Part shown: positions 5,733 to 6,169 of the stretch, piece by piece
Numbering within the stretch: position 1 is the stretch's first letter
Layout: the number at the start of each line of letters is the position of its first letter
Position numbers and translations under genes: made by a program
The notes under the pieces: generated by a model
What the model saw: the letters and a program-made list of their open reading frames with translations, nothing else
The model's database searches: none
Told to the model about the DNA's origin: nothing
From: Methanobacteriota archaeon
GTDB lineage: Archaea; Halobacteriota; Methanomicrobia; Methanomicrobiales; Methanospirillaceae
Assembly (NCBI GenBank): GCA_009779205.1
Contig: WRER01000054.1
Location: 1-6,169 of the forward strand
DNA length: 6,169 nucleotides
Direction: 5' to 3'

Positions 5733-6068
5733 TTATTGCTCTGCTGCATATACTGCGGTAACTTTGGCCGCAAACGGTGCTCCTATTGTTTCTTTGACAT
5801 GTGCAGCAAGTAGTGAAAAATACTCCGGAGGCAGGCAGTGCAGGCTTTCTTCTCCAGATATGATAAGCTCGCAGAGGTATTGTAAATCGTCTGAAGATAA
5901 TTTTTTGATACGCATTGAAAAATCGTCAGCATTGGTTGAGTAATGGTTTGCAATGGGAGGAAGAAGTGATTTATATGGTGCGTCAATTGTTGAGCAATTT
6001 TCTCCTGTAAATTCAGGAGCCATCTGCTGTAAAAGTTTTACATCATGAGGGGAAAGTGTTCTTACCAT
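5733..6068 (-). CDS. Hypothetical 111-residue protein with repeated helix-start motifs
   Basis: I do not recognise this family. The protein is soluble-looking, without signal peptide or membrane segment. Three similar segments occur: L5-S-P-H-D-V-K-L-L, L57-S-S-D-D-L-Q-Y-L and L79-P-P-E-Y-F-S-L-L, each looking like an N-capped amphipathic helix. This suggests a small all-helical domain. Cysteines are at 25, 66 and 78 without metal-site spacing. It starts at ATG 6068, which overlaps the end of the upstream membrane-protein gene by 26 bases; an AAAAAGG stretch lies about 12 bases ahead. A later ATG at 6023 would remove the overlap but also the first repeat. It is followed by the receiver and CheB genes, so a role in that signalling unit is possible by association only. 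Confidence 0.65.
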   Translation of the reverse strand: MVRTLSPHDVKLLQQMAPEFTGENCSTIDAPYKSLLPPIANHYSTNADDFSMRIKKLSSDDLQYLCELIISGEESLHCLPPEYFSLLAAHVKETIGAPFAAKVTAVYAAEQ

Positions 6069-6169
6069 AGTTTATTGTGCCTTTTTCGTTTGTGACCTTT
6101 GGTCGGAATGATTCTATCTTTGTAAGTAATATAGTAAGCAGAATGAGTGCAAGAGCTATTGACGCTGTA
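6043..6169 (-). CDS. C-terminal fragment of an unidentified membrane protein
   Basis: A minus-strand frame enters from the right edge (codons from 6168) and ends at TGA 6045-6043, giving 41 residues. It begins with a hydrophobic stretch (T-A-S-I-A-L-A-L-I-L-L-T-I-L-L-T) and continues as a short polar, Lys/Asn-rich tail. That fits the last transmembrane helix and cytosolic tail of an integral membrane protein such as a transporter permease or a sensor, but the family cannot be named. It overlaps the start of the 111-residue gene by 26 bases in another frame. Because the fragment is short, a chance open frame cannot be excluded. Confidence 0.45.
   Translation of the reverse strand, partial: TASIALALILLTILLTKIESFRPKVTNEKGTINYGKNTFPS

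Overview
The window most likely comes from a methanogenic archaeon, probably of the Methanomicrobiales. This is inferred from the mix of genes: a mercury-methylation pair (hgcAB), a methanogen-style LL-diaminopimelate aminotransferase next to lysA, separate receiver and CheB-esterase genes, and short leaders with TATA-like and not bacterial -35/-10 promoters. No 16S or methanogenesis gene is present, so the taxon is not proven. Apart from a short gene end at the left edge, every gene is on the minus strand and is read from right to left.

Layout from left to right. (1) 1-131: C-terminus of an unidentified plus-strand gene. (2) 132-224: a convergent spacer with T-runs. (3) 225-1866: a compact arsR-hgcA-hgcB cassette, the core of the window. 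The ArsR-type metal sensor ends inside the hgcA start codon (ATGA overlap), and hgcB begins 14 bases after hgcA, with its ribosome binding site over the hgcA stop. HgcA carries the N-V-W-C-A-A-G-K corrinoid-binding motif and five predicted membrane helices. HgcB has two 4Fe-4S motifs, the extra conserved cysteine and a C-terminal Cys-Cys pair. Together they make methylmercury from Hg(II). (4) 1867-2106: a leader/intergenic region with an inverted repeat around a TATA-like box (candidate autoregulatory operator) and a second inverted repeat that may end lysA transcription. (5) 2107-4624: a dapL-lysA lysine-biosynthesis operon with a one-base gap. (6) 4692-6068: a signalling cluster of a stand-alone CheB methylesterase domain, a single-domain response regulator and a 111-residue protein of unknown function. 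The receiver and CheB genes are in the same reading frame, separated by one TAG and three sense codons. (7) 6043-6169: C-terminus of an unidentified membrane protein overlapping the 111-residue gene.

The most notable system is the mercury-methylation cassette with its linked, potentially thiol-sensing ArsR regulator. All three of its proteins carry vicinal cysteine pairs at a terminus. Next in interest is the split CheB arrangement. I saw no rRNA, tRNA, CRISPR array, insertion sequence or replication origin.
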